Shown: positions 24,363 through 33,148 of the stretch, piece by piece | Numbering within the stretch: the stretch's first letter is position 1 | How the letters are laid out: each line of letters begins with the position of its first letter | Origin: Burkholderiaceae bacterium | GTDB taxonomy: Bacteria > Pseudomonadota > Gammaproteobacteria > Burkholderiales > Burkholderiaceae_C | DNA length: 64,000 bases | Reading direction: 5' to 3' | Assembly (NCBI GenBank): GCA_024235895.1 | Contig: JACKLM010000002.1 | Span: 124,001 to 188,000 of the forward strand | Translations under genes and position numbers: made by a program | Notes under the pieces: model-generated | What the model saw: only the letters and a program-made list of their open reading frames with translations | Databases searched by the model: none | Told to the model about the DNA's origin: nothing

Positions 24363-25838
24363 ATGCGCCCTCACCGCCTGCTCCCCCTGCTCGTCGCCCT
24401 GCTCGGTGGCTGGGCCGGCGCCGCCGAACCCCTGCGCCTGGACCAGGCGATGGCGCACGCGCTCGACGCCAGCCCGGCGCTGCGTGCGCAGCAACTCGAG
24501 CTGCAACGCCAGGAGGCCGAGCGCGAGATCGCGGCCGCGCAACGGCTGCCGCGCGTCGATCTCGCCGCGCAGGCCTTCCACGCCGCCAATCCGACCCTCG
24601 TCGCGCCGATCCGGCGCGCCGGCAGCTTCCCGCCGCTGGACCGCGACGTCGCGGCGGTCGAGCTGGCGCTGACGCTGCCGCTGGTCACCGGCGGCCGGCT
24701 CGACGCCGCCGAGGCGCTCGCCGGTCACGGCCGCGACGCCGCCGCCGCCGGGCTGCGCGTCGCCGAGCAGGACCTGCTGCTCGAGGTCGCCGCGACCTAC
24801 GCCAAGGCGCTGCAGCTGCGCGACATGCAGGCGGTGGCGCACGCACGCATCGCCGCGCTGCAGGCCGAGCAGCTGCAGCGCCAGCGTCGCTTCGACGAAG
24901 GCCGCGCCGCGCGGCTGGACCTGATGCGGCTGCAGACCCAGCTGTCGCAGGCGCGGCACGACCTGCTCGTCGTCGAGCAGGGCGAGCGCGACGCACGCGC
25001 GCTGCTGGCCGCGCTGCTCGCATCGACCGACCCGCTGCCGCCGCTGGCGCCGCTGCCGGCCGAGCTCATGTCGACGCCGTCGCGGCAACGCGACGCCGAC
25101 CCGGCCGGCCCCGGCGGCGCCGAGACCGAGGTCGACGCCGTCGATCGCGCCGTCGACCATGCCCTCGCGCAACGACCCGAGCTGCGCCGCGCGCAGGCGC
25201 GGGTGCAGGCGGCCGACGCGCAGCGCCGCATCGCCGAGTCGGCGCTGGCGCCGCAGCTCTCGCTCGTCGCCCAGGCCAGCGCGAGCACCGGAGGCGACCT
25301 GCACGGCTACGCCGACGGCCGCGTCGGCGTGCAGCTCGCGATCCCGATCTTCGACGGTTCGATCCGCCGCCAGCGCGCGTCGCAGGCGGCGCTGGAACGC
25401 GACCGCCAGTCGCTCGCGGCCGAGGACCTGCGGCACCGGCTCGCGGCCGAGGTCCGCCAGGCGCACGGGGCGCTGCGCGAAAGCCGCGCCCGGCTGGCGG
25501 TCGCCGCGCAGGGCGAGCGCGAGGCCGAGGAGGCGCTGCGCATCGAGTCGGCGCGGCTCGACGCCGGCGAAGGCACGGTCGGAGACCTGCTTGCTGCCGA
25601 CGCGGCGCTGTGGGCGGCTCGCGTCGCGCGGCTGCAGGCGGGCTACGACGGCGTCGTCGCCCGCGCCCGCACGCTGCGCGCCGCCGGCGAGCTCGATGCG
25701 CAGGATTTCGCACCCCCGGTGCGCGCCGAAGCCCTGGCCGACCACGCGCCCGCCGGCGCCGCCGTATCTGCCGGCGCACCCGTTTCCGCCCCCGCCCCCA
25801 CAGGCCTCCCTGCCACGACCCGGGACCGCTCGTCATGA
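24363..25838 (+). CDS. TolC-family outer membrane efflux protein
   Basis: A 491-residue outer membrane channel component. A signal peptide (to about residue 21, GAAEP) is followed by two repeats of the long coiled-coil TolC unit, the second starting near QRPELRRAQARVQAADAQRRIAESALAPQLSL. It would form the exit duct for the ABC exporter encoded downstream. First gene of an operon in which most successive start and stop codons overlap. The C-terminal 40 residues are Ala/Pro-rich and probably disordered. Confidence 0.9.
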   Translation: MRPHRLLPLLVALLGGWAGAAEPLRLDQAMAHALDASPALRAQQLELQRQEAEREIAAAQRLPRVDLAAQAFHAANPTLVAPIRRAGSFPPLDRDVAAVELALTLPLVTGGRLDAAEALAGHGRDAAAAGLRVAEQDLLLEVAATYAKALQLRDMQAVAHARIAALQAEQLQRQRRFDEGRAARLDLMRLQTQLSQARHDLLVVEQGERDARALLAALLASTDPLPPLAPLPAELMSTPSRQRDADPAGPGGAETEVDAVDRAVDHALAQRPELRRAQARVQAADAQRRIAESALAPQLSLVAQASASTGGDLHGYADGRVGVQLAIPIFDGSIRRQRASQAALERDRQSLAAEDLRHRLAAEVRQAHGALRESRARLAVAAQGEREAEEALRIESARLDAGEGTVGDLLAADAALWAARVARLQAGYDGVVARARTLRAAGELDAQDFAPPVRAEALADHAPAGAAVSAGAPVSAPAPTGLPATTRDRSS

Positions 25839-26839
25839 AGCCGATCCGCATCGCCCTCGCCGCCGCCGCCTTGCTGGCGCTGGCCGCCACCGCCTGGTGG
25901 CTCACCCGCCCGGCCGCCGATGCCGACCCCGGCGCGATCAGCGCCACCGGCACGGTCGACGCCACCGAGGTCGCGATCGCCTTCCGCGTCCCCGGCACGC
26001 TGCGCGAGCGCCCGGTCGACGAAGGCGACCGCGTCGACCCTGGCGCGCGGCTGGCGGCGCTCGACGCACGCGAGGCCGAAGCCAGGCTGCGCCAGGCGCA
26101 GGCCGCGGCCGCCGCCGCGCATGCGCAGGCCGAGGATCTCGCCGCCGGCAGCCGGCCGCAGGAGATCGCGCAGGCGCGCGCCCGGCTGGAGGCGGCGCGC
26201 GTCGAGCATGCGCACCGGCGCACCGAGGCCGAGCGATCGCAGCGGCTGCTCGATGCCGGCGCGATCCCGCGCCAGCGCCGCGACCAGGACCTCAGCGCCG
26301 CCGACCAGGCGGCCGAGCAGCTGCGCGCCGCCGAGCAGCAGCTCGCGCTGCTGCGCGAAGGCCCGCGGCCGCAGACGCTGGCCGCGGCGCGCGCGCAGGC
26401 GGCGCAGGCCGACGCCGCGGTCGAGGCCGCACGCGTCGCGCTCGACGACATGCAGCTGCAGGCGCCGCGCGCCGGCACCGTCACCCGCACCCACGCCGAG
26501 CCGGGCGAGACGCTGGCCGCCGGGCGGCCGGTGCTGACGCTGACCGACCTCGCGCGGCCCTGGGTGCGCGTCTACATCCCCGAGCACGAGATCGGCCGCG
26601 TGCGGCTGGGTGCGCCGGCGACGATCACGGTCGACAGCCACCCGGGCGAGTCGATCGACGGCCGCGTGCGCTACGTCGCGCCGCAGGCCGAGTTCACGCC
26701 GAAGAACGTGCAGACGCAGGCGCAGCGCGTCAAGCTCGTCTTCGCCGTCGACGTCGAGGCCGCCAACCCGCGCGGCATCCTCAAGCCCGGGATGCCGGCC
26801 GACGTGCGCATCGTCGACCGCACGCAGGACGCGTCGTGA
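25835..26839 (+). CDS. Periplasmic adaptor (HlyD/YbhG-like membrane fusion protein)
   Basis: A 334-residue adaptor. An N-terminal membrane anchor (about 5-22) precedes a lipoyl-like half (GTVDATEVAIAFRVPGTLRERPVDEGDRV), a long alpha-helical hairpin (about 75-200, Ala/Gln/Arg-rich), the second lipoyl half (LQAPRAGTVTRTHAEPGETLAAG) and a beta-barrel domain. It links the inner membrane ABC transporter to TolC. Closest in build to YbhG of the YbhGFSR exporter. Starts by ATGA overlap with the tolC-like gene. Confidence 0.9.
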   Translation: MKPIRIALAAAALLALAATAWWLTRPAADADPGAISATGTVDATEVAIAFRVPGTLRERPVDEGDRVDPGARLAALDAREAEARLRQAQAAAAAAHAQAEDLAAGSRPQEIAQARARLEAARVEHAHRRTEAERSQRLLDAGAIPRQRRDQDLSAADQAAEQLRAAEQQLALLREGPRPQTLAAARAQAAQADAAVEAARVALDDMQLQAPRAGTVTRTHAEPGETLAAGRPVLTLTDLARPWVRVYIPEHEIGRVRLGAPATITVDSHPGESIDGRVRYVAPQAEFTPKNVQTQAQRVKLVFAVDVEAANPRGILKPGMPADVRIVDRTQDAS

Positions 26840-27840
26840 GCGCGTCGGGCCGCCCCGACGGCGAAGACCGCAGCGCGCAGCCCGAGGGTCCGGCCGTGGA
26901 CAAGGCCGCCGAGGCCGCCCTGGCGATCGACGCGCGCGGCCTGGGCCGCGCCTTCGGACCGCTGTGGGCGGTGCGCGGGATGGAGCTGGCAGTGCGACGC
27001 GGCGAGATCTTCGGCCTCGTCGGCCCCGACGGTGCCGGCAAGACGACGACGCTGCGCATGCTCGCCGGCGTGCTCGCGCCGAGCGAGGGGCAGGCGCAGG
27101 TCGCCGGCCACTCGGTCACGCGCGACCCGGAGGCGGTCAAGGCGCGCATCGGCTACATGTCGCAGCGCTTCGGCCTGTACGGCGACCTGACGGTGCTGGA
27201 GAACCTGCGCTTCTACGCCGAGCTGTACGAGGTCCCGCGCGCCGGGCGCGCGGCGCTCGAGCAGCGGCTGCTCGGCTTCAGCAACCTCGAGCCGTTCCGC
27301 GACCGGCTCGCGCGCGACCTGTCCGGCGGCATGAAGCAGAAGCTCGGCCTGGCCTGCGCGCTGGTGCACCGCCCCGAGCTGCTGCTGCTCGACGAGCCGA
27401 CCAACGGCGTCGACCCGGTCTCGCGGCGCGACTTCTGGCGCATCCTGTATGCGATGCGGCAGGAGGGGGTGACGATGCTGGTGTCGACCGCCTACCTCGA
27501 CGAGGCCGAGCGCTGCACCCGCGTCGGGCTGGTCGACGGCGGGCGGCTGGTCGAGGTCGACACGCCGCAGCGGCTGCGCGCGTCGCTGCCCGGCGCGCTG
27601 CACGAGTTCGAGGTCGACCAGCCGCGCGCGGCGCAGCAGGCGCTGGCGCGCGTGCTCGGCGCGGCGCGCGTGTCGCTGTTCGGCGGCAAGCTGCACCTGC
27701 TGGCCGACGACGCCGCGCAGCTCGCCGCCGCCGAGCGCGCGCTGGCCGAGGCCGGCCACCCGCCGCGCGCGCGGCGCGCGATCGCGCCCAGCCTCGAGGA
27801 CGTCTTCATCGCGCGCCTGGGCGCGCAGGAGCCGGCCTGA
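26836..27840 (+). CDS. ABC exporter ATPase, first (YbhF N-half-like)
   Basis: A 334-residue ATPase. Walker A is GPDGAGKTTT (Asp replaces the usual Asn), the signature is LSGGMKQKLGLA, and Walker B is LLLLDEPTNGVDP. A poorly conserved N-terminal tail of about 30 residues precedes the domain. In E. coli YbhF both ATPase halves are fused; here they are two genes that overlap by one base. GTG start at 26836 overlaps the adaptor stop. Substrate unknown. Confidence 0.9.
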   Translation: MSASGRPDGEDRSAQPEGPAVDKAAEAALAIDARGLGRAFGPLWAVRGMELAVRRGEIFGLVGPDGAGKTTTLRMLAGVLAPSEGQAQVAGHSVTRDPEAVKARIGYMSQRFGLYGDLTVLENLRFYAELYEVPRAGRAALEQRLLGFSNLEPFRDRLARDLSGGMKQKLGLACALVHRPELLLLDEPTNGVDPVSRRDFWRILYAMRQEGVTMLVSTAYLDEAERCTRVGLVDGGRLVEVDTPQRLRASLPGALHEFEVDQPRAAQQALARVLGAARVSLFGGKLHLLADDAAQLAAAERALAEAGHPPRARRAIAPSLEDVFIARLGAQEPA

Positions 27841-28808
27841 TGGACACCGCGGTCTCGGTGCAGGGGCTGACGCGCCGCTTCGGCAGCTTCACCGCGGTCG
27901 ACGCGCTGACGCTGGACGTCGAGCGCGGCAAGGTCTTCGGCTTCCTCGGCCCGAACGGCGCCGGCAAGTCGACGACGATCCGCATGCTGTGCGGGCTGCT
28001 CGCGCCGACCGAGGGCCGCGGCACCGTGGCCGGATTCGACATCGCGACCGAGCCCGAGGCGATCAAGCACCACATCGGCTACATGTCGCAGAAGTTCTCG
28101 CTCTACGACGACCTGACGGTGGAGGAGAACATCGACTTCTTCGCCGGCATCTACCGCGTGCCGCGAGCGCGCCGCGCCGCGCGCAAGGACTGGGTGCTGC
28201 AGATGGCGGGGCTGGCCGACAAGCGGCGCAGCCTGACGCGCGAGCTGGCCGGCGGCTGGAAGCAGCGGCTCGCGCTGGGCTGCGCGGTGCTGCACGAGCC
28301 GCCGATCGTCTTCCTCGACGAGCCGACCTCGGGCGTCGACCCGCTGTCGCGGCGCCGCTTCTGGGACCTGATCGCGCAGCTGTCGGGCCAGGGCACGACG
28401 GTCTTCGTGACCACGCACTACATGGAGGAGGCCGAGTACTGCGACGCGCTGGCGCTGATCTACCGCGGCCGCATGATCGCGCACGGCACGCCGCACGCGG
28501 TCAAGACCGAGGCCATGCCCGAGGACGTCCTGGAGCTGCGCGTCGACCGCCCATTCGACGCCCTGGCCGCGATCGAGGGATCGGGCCTGGTGCGCGAGGC
28601 GGCGCTGTTCGGCGACGCGCTGCACGCGGTCGTCGCCGACGCCGCGGCGGCCACCGACCCCCTGCGCGCGCGGCTCGTCGAGGCCGGCTTCGCGGTCGAG
28701 TCGCTGCAGCAGGTCACGCCGTCGCTCGAGGACGCCTTCGTCTCGCTGATCGAGGCCGAGGACCGCGCCGAGGCCGGCCGCCGCGCGTCCGCGCAGGAGG
28801 CGCGATGA
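27840..28808 (+). CDS. ABC exporter ATPase, second (YbhF C-half-like)
   Basis: A 322-residue ATPase with Walker A GPNGAGKSTT, a slightly unusual signature LAGGWKQRLALG (Trp in place of the common Met/Gln) and Walker B IVFLDEPTSGVDP followed by the H-loop FVTTHYMEEAEYC. Presumably forms a heterodimer with the preceding ATPase. Its start A is the last base of the preceding stop codon. Confidence 0.9.
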   Translation: MDTAVSVQGLTRRFGSFTAVDALTLDVERGKVFGFLGPNGAGKSTTIRMLCGLLAPTEGRGTVAGFDIATEPEAIKHHIGYMSQKFSLYDDLTVEENIDFFAGIYRVPRARRAARKDWVLQMAGLADKRRSLTRELAGGWKQRLALGCAVLHEPPIVFLDEPTSGVDPLSRRRFWDLIAQLSGQGTTVFVTTHYMEEAEYCDALALIYRGRMIAHGTPHAVKTEAMPEDVLELRVDRPFDALAAIEGSGLVREAALFGDALHAVVADAAAATDPLRARLVEAGFAVESLQQVTPSLEDAFVSLIEAEDRAEAGRRASAQEAR

Positions 28809-29953
28809 GCCCCGCCCCGGCGCGCACGCGACGCTTCGCCTGGCGGCGGCTGGCCGCCCTCGCGCGCAAGGAGTCCATCCACCTGCGGCGCGACCCGCGC
28901 AGTCTCGCGATGGCGTTCGCGATGCCGCTCGTGCTGCTGGTGCTGTTCGGCTGGGCGATCACGATGGACGTGACGAACATCGACCTCGTCGTCGACGACC
29001 AGGACCGCAGCGCGGCCAGCCGCGACTACGTCGAGCGCTTCCGCGCCTCGGGAACCTTCACGATCGTCGACCAGGTCGACTCGCCGGCCGCGCTGCGCGC
29101 GGCGATCGACGGCGGCCGCGCGCAGATGGCGATCGTCGTGCCGCGCCACTTTGCGCGCGACCTCGACGCCGGCCGCGGCACGCAGGTGCAGGCCATCGTC
29201 AACGGCAGCGACGCCGCCACCGCGACCGTCGCGCTGGCCTACGCCGAGGGCGTGACCGTGCGCTTCGACGAGGCCCAGCGCGCGAGCCACGGGCTGCCGA
29301 CGACGCTCGCGATCGACCACCGGCTGCGCGTCTGGTACAACCCCGAGCTCGAGAGCCGATGGTTCATCGTCCCCGGGCTGATCGCCGTCATCATGACGGT
29401 GATCACCGCGCTGCTGACCTCGCTGACGGTCGCGCGCGAGTGGGAGAGCGGCAGCATGGAGCAGCTCGTCGCCACCCCGGTGCAGCCGGTCGAGCTGCTG
29501 CTGGGCAAGATGGCGCCTTACTTCGCGGTCGGCATCGTCGACGTGCTGGTGTCGGTGGCGATGGCGGTGTTCGTCTTCGGCGTGCCGCTGCGCGGCAGCC
29601 TGGCGCTGCTGCTGGCGGTGACCGCGGTCTTCCTCGTCGGCGGGCTCAGCCTGGGGCTGCTGATCTCGACGCTGGCGCGGTCGCAGCTCGTCGCCAGCCA
29701 GGTCGCGATGGTCGTGACCTTCCTGCCGGCCTTCCTGCTGTCGGGCTTCCTGTACGCGATCGAGCACATGCCGCCGGCGCTGCAGGCGGTGACCTACGCG
29801 GTGCAGGCGCGCTACTACGTCGCGGTGCTGAAGGACATCTTCCTGAAGGCCAACCCGCCCGCGGTGCTGGCCGGCGAGCTCGGCTTCCTGGCCGCCTTCG
29901 CGGTCATCGTGTTCGCGGTCGCGCTGGCCAAGTTCCGCAAGCGGATCGACTGA
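28805..29953 (+). CDS. ABC-2 type exporter permease, first (YbhS-like)
   Basis: A 382-residue permease with one N-terminal helix, a large periplasmic domain (about 55-190) and five C-terminal helices. Conserved parts are ARKESIHLRRDPRSLAMAFAMPLVLLVLFGWAI and EWESGSMEQLVATPVQPVELLLGK. Pairs with the next gene to form the membrane part of the exporter. ATGA overlap with the ATPase. Confidence 0.92.
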   Translation: MSPAPARTRRFAWRRLAALARKESIHLRRDPRSLAMAFAMPLVLLVLFGWAITMDVTNIDLVVDDQDRSAASRDYVERFRASGTFTIVDQVDSPAALRAAIDGGRAQMAIVVPRHFARDLDAGRGTQVQAIVNGSDAATATVALAYAEGVTVRFDEAQRASHGLPTTLAIDHRLRVWYNPELESRWFIVPGLIAVIMTVITALLTSLTVAREWESGSMEQLVATPVQPVELLLGKMAPYFAVGIVDVLVSVAMAVFVFGVPLRGSLALLLAVTAVFLVGGLSLGLLISTLARSQLVASQVAMVVTFLPAFLLSGFLYAIEHMPPALQAVTYAVQARYYVAVLKDIFLKANPPAVLAGELGFLAAFAVIVFAVALAKFRKRID

Positions 29954-29962
29954 GAGGCCATC

Positions 29963-31081
29963 GTGGGCGAACGCGTCTGGCGCATGCTCGTCAAGGAATT
30001 CATCCAGGTCCTGCGCGACCCGCTGATGCGCGCGATGATCTTCGCGATGCCGCTGATCCAGCTGCTGATGTTCGGCTACGCGGTGACGACCGACGTCGAG
30101 CATGTGCGCACCGCGGTGCTCGACATGGACCACAGCAGCGCCAGCCGCGCGCTGGTCGACCGCATCGAGGCCTCGGGCTATTTCGACATCGTCGCGCGGC
30201 CGGACGACGCGCGTGCGCTCACCGGGCTGCTCGACCGCGGCGAGGTGACGCTGGCGCTGCAGCTCGACGCCGGATTCGCCGATGCGCTGGCGCGCGGCCA
30301 GCCGGCGCCGCTGCAGACGCTGGTCGACGGCACCGACTCGACCACCGGCACGGTGGCGATGGACTACATGCAGCGCATCGTCGCCGCGCACGCGCAGGCG
30401 CTGGCGGCCGAGGCGGCGGGTGGCAGCCTGCCGTGGCAGCCGGTCGAGCTGCGATCGCGCGCCTGGTTCAACCCGGCGCTGGAAAGCCGCGTGTTCAACG
30501 TCCCCGGCGTGATCGCCGCGATCGTGCTGCTGACCTCGCTGCTGCTGACGGCGATGGCGATCGTGCGCGAGCGCGAGATCGGCACCCTCGAGCAGCTGAT
30601 GGTCACGCCGATCCGGCCGCTGGAGCTGATCCTGGGCAAGACGCTGCCCTTCGTCGTCATCGCCTACGTCAACGTGCTGCTCGTGACCGCGGTCGGCGTG
30701 GCCTGGTTCGGCATCCCGATCGTGGGCAGCTTCGCGCTGCTGCTGGCCGGCGCGGCGCTGTACCTGATGTCGACCGTCGGCGTCGGCCTGTTCATCTCGA
30801 CCGTCTCGCGCACCCAGCAGCAGGCGCTGATGTCGTCCTTCTTCTTCTACCTGCCGGCGGTGCTGCTGTCGGGGTTCATGTTCCCGATCGCCAACATGCC
30901 CGAGCCGGCGCAGTGGGTGACCTACCTCAACCCGCTGCGCTACTTCCTGGTCGTGATCCGCGGCATCTTCCTCGAGGGTGCCGGCATCGACGTGCTGTGG
31001 CCGCAGTTCGCCGCCCTCGCGCTGCTCGGCACGGCGCTGCTGACCGCCAGCGTGATGCGCTTCGGCAAAAGGCTGGCATGA
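29963..31081 (+). CDS. ABC-2 type exporter permease, second (YbhR-like)
   Basis: A 372-residue permease with the same layout as its neighbour: MLVKEFIQVLRDPLMRAMIFAMPLIQLLMFGYA at the N-terminus, a periplasmic domain, and helices around REREIGTLEQLMVTPIRPLELILGK and VLLSGFMFPIANMP. GTG start at 29963, after GAGAGG. The two permeases together suggest a heterodimeric YbhFSR-type exporter of drugs, cations or lipids. Confidence 0.92.
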   Translation: MGERVWRMLVKEFIQVLRDPLMRAMIFAMPLIQLLMFGYAVTTDVEHVRTAVLDMDHSSASRALVDRIEASGYFDIVARPDDARALTGLLDRGEVTLALQLDAGFADALARGQPAPLQTLVDGTDSTTGTVAMDYMQRIVAAHAQALAAEAAGGSLPWQPVELRSRAWFNPALESRVFNVPGVIAAIVLLTSLLLTAMAIVREREIGTLEQLMVTPIRPLELILGKTLPFVVIAYVNVLLVTAVGVAWFGIPIVGSFALLLAGAALYLMSTVGVGLFISTVSRTQQQALMSSFFFYLPAVLLSGFMFPIANMPEPAQWVTYLNPLRYFLVVIRGIFLEGAGIDVLWPQFAALALLGTALLTASVMRFGKRLA

Positions 31082-31094
31082 GGGACACGCGACG

Positions 31095-31307
31095 ATGACG
31101 CCCGCGACGCACCGGACCCGCCCGATGGCCCTGCCCGCCGCGCCGCGCGTGCGGCCTGCCGCCGACGGCGGCTTCGACGACGCCGTCGTCGCGCGCTGGT
31201 GGCACGTCACGCTGCAGCTGTGGCTGGGCGCACCGTCGGCGCACGACGCCGCCTGCGCGGCGACACTCGCGGCCCGGCCCAACGAACCGAGCGAGCCCAC
31301 CCGATGA
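31095..31307 (+). CDS. Small hypothetical protein in the efflux operon
   Basis: A possible 70-residue protein, basic at the start and with a Trp-rich middle (DDAVVARWWHVTLQLWLG). I do not recognise it. In favour of a real gene: it fits neatly in the 222-bp gap between permease and tetR, its stop overlaps the tetR start as ATGA, and no other frame fills the gap. Against: short length and no family. Confidence 0.45.
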   Translation: MTPATHRTRPMALPAAPRVRPAADGGFDDAVVARWWHVTLQLWLGAPSAHDAACAATLAARPNEPSEPTR

Positions 31308-31945
31308 CCGAGACCCGCGTGCCGCGCCAGCGGCTGAGCACCGAGCAGCGCCAGGACGAGATCGTCCGCGCGACCATGGACCTGGTCGGCGAGCAGGGCG
31401 TCGAGCAGGTGACGACACAGGCGATCGCCGACCACATCGGGCTGACGCAAGGGGCGATCTTCCGCCACTTCGCGTCCAAGGAGGCGATCTGGCTCGCCGT
31501 CGTGCGCTGGATCCGAGAACGGCTGCTGAGCGCGGTCGACCGCGCCGCGGCGCCGGCGCGCGACCCGATGGACGCGCTGCAGCGCATCTTCTTCGCCCAT
31601 GTCGACTTCGCCGAGCGCCACCCCGCGGCGTCGCGGCTGCTGACGACGACGAATGCGGCCGTGCGGCGCGTGCTGCGCGAGATGCTCGACGGCTACGAGG
31701 CGCGCATCGCCGCCCTCGTCGAGGAGGCGCAGTACCAGGGGCTGGCGCGCGCCGACCTCGACCCGGGCGCGGCCGCCGCCGCCTTCACCGCGACGATCCA
31801 GGGGCTGGTCGTGCGCGTGCTGGTGCTCGACACCAGGCCGTCGATGAGCGCCGAGGCGCGACGCATCTGGCCGCTGCTGGCCGCCGGCATCGCCGCGCCG
31901 GGTGCCAACCCGGCGGGCGACGTCGACGCCGACGCCGCGACGTGA
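31304..31945 (+). CDS. TetR-family transcriptional regulator
   Basis: A 213-residue repressor. The N-terminal helix-turn-helix reads QDEIVRATMDLVGEQGVEQVTTQAIADHIGLTQGAIFRHFASKEAIWLAVVRW, typical of TetR. The C-terminal helical domain would bind an effector. Lying inside the exporter operon, it probably represses the promoter at 24305, whose -10 is covered by an inverted repeat. Confidence 0.92.
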   Translation: MTETRVPRQRLSTEQRQDEIVRATMDLVGEQGVEQVTTQAIADHIGLTQGAIFRHFASKEAIWLAVVRWIRERLLSAVDRAAAPARDPMDALQRIFFAHVDFAERHPAASRLLTTTNAAVRRVLREMLDGYEARIAALVEEAQYQGLARADLDPGAAAAAFTATIQGLVVRVLVLDTRPSMSAEARRIWPLLAAGIAAPGANPAGDVDADAAT

Positions 31946-33081
31946 TCGCGCGTGCCGCCCTGATCGCCGCCGCGGCGCTGGCCCTGCAGGCGCCGGCGGT
32001 GGCCGCCGACTGTGACGGCCGGGCCGCGCTGGGCTGGCGCGGCGCGACGCTGCGCGTCGAGAACGACTTGTTCATCGGCCGCGACCGCGACTACACCAGC
32101 GGCGTCGCGCTGACGGCGATCTCGCGCGACCTCGTCGCCGGGGCACCGCCGCCGTGCCTGCCGCGGCCGCTCGCGCGATCGCTCGCGCTGCTGGTGCACG
32201 TCGAGCCGGCACTCCAGGCCCTCGCGCTGGCGGACGCGGATGCCGACGCCGTCGCAGCGCGCGAAACCTCGCCCGTCGTCGCCAACGCCGTGCTGCGCAT
32301 CAGCCAGTCGATGTACACACCGCGCGACCGCACGCGCACCGACCTCGTCGTCGACGACCGCCCCTACGCCGGGCTGCTCGCGCTGTCGGTGGCGTGGAAC
32401 CTGCGCCACGCCGAGCCGGCGCGCGCGCGCGACCGGCTCGACACCTATGAGCTGACGCTGGGCGTGATCGGCCCGGCGTCGCTGGCGCGGCAGGCGCAGG
32501 ACGCGGTGCACGACCTGATCGGCGTCGACCGCTTCCTCGGCTGGGACCAGCAGCTCGGCAACGAGCCCGCGCTGCAGCTCGCCGTCGAGCGCCGCTGGCG
32601 GCCGCGGCGCGGCGACGCGATGCAGATCGAGGGCTGGTCGACCGAGGCGATCCGTTCGGCCGGGCTGCGGATGGGCAATATCCAGACCTCGGCCGCGGCC
32701 GGCATCGAGTGGCGCGCAGGCTGGAACCTGCCGAACGACTTCGGCGCCTACCCGCTCGGCCCGGGCGCCGAGAACCGGCCACCCGCGCCGGCGCCGCAGC
32801 ACGGCGCCGTGCGCAGGCTGCCAGGCGCGCAGGTCTTCGCCAGCGCCGAGCTGCGCGCCGTGGCCTGGGACTTCTCGCTCGACGGCAACCTGCTGCGATC
32901 GAGCCACAGCGTCACGCGCGAGCCGCTGGTGGCGCAGGTCGCGATCGGCTGGGGCGTGCACGGCCCGCTGGCCGGCCGCGGCTGGCGGCTGACCGCGATG
33001 CGGGTGTGGCGGTCGCGCGAGTTTTCGGGCGACCGTTCGCACCACAGCTTCGGGTCGATCGCGCTGGGGGTCGAGTGGTGA
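31942..33081 (+). CDS. lpxR: LpxR-like outer membrane lipid A deacylase (DUF2219)
   Basis: A 379-residue outer membrane protein. After a signal peptide (to about residue 22, AVAAD) come the LpxR marks VENDLFIGRDRDYTSGVALT, where the Asn-Asp pair and Asp residues belong to the calcium and catalytic site, and DRPYAGLLAL. LpxR removes the 3'-acyloxyacyl chain from lipid A. It starts with a GTG overlapping the tetR stop, an unexpected partner for a drug-type exporter: the unit may respond to envelope-active compounds. The palindrome at 33091 follows as a probable terminator. Confidence 0.85.
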   Translation: MIARAALIAAAALALQAPAVAADCDGRAALGWRGATLRVENDLFIGRDRDYTSGVALTAISRDLVAGAPPPCLPRPLARSLALLVHVEPALQALALADADADAVAARETSPVVANAVLRISQSMYTPRDRTRTDLVVDDRPYAGLLALSVAWNLRHAEPARARDRLDTYELTLGVIGPASLARQAQDAVHDLIGVDRFLGWDQQLGNEPALQLAVERRWRPRRGDAMQIEGWSTEAIRSAGLRMGNIQTSAAAGIEWRAGWNLPNDFGAYPLGPGAENRPPAPAPQHGAVRRLPGAQVFASAELRAVAWDFSLDGNLLRSSHSVTREPLVAQVAIGWGVHGPLAGRGWRLTAMRVWRSREFSGDRSHHSFGSIALGVEW

Positions 33082-33090
33082 GAGGGTGGT

Positions 33091-33137
33091 GGGGTCAGGT
33101 CCCCGATTCCACGATGTGGAGTCGAGGACCTGACCCC
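33091..33137. repeat. Long palindromic element, copy 1
   Basis: A 47-bp stem-loop: 22-base arms starting GGGGTCAGGTCCCCGATTCC, loop GAT, two mismatches. It lies between the convergent lpxR and porin genes, where it can end transcription both ways. The same unit recurs at 34262. This looks like a dispersed REP/BIME-type palindrome of the kind mobilised by RAYT transposases; none is in the window. Confidence 0.75.
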
Positions 33138-33148
33138 ATGAAAGGCGA

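Noticed and set aside
33091..33137. Intact insertion sequence ends around the porin
   Set aside because: There is no transposase gene and no target duplication was recognised; the copies are self-complementary units, not terminal repeats.
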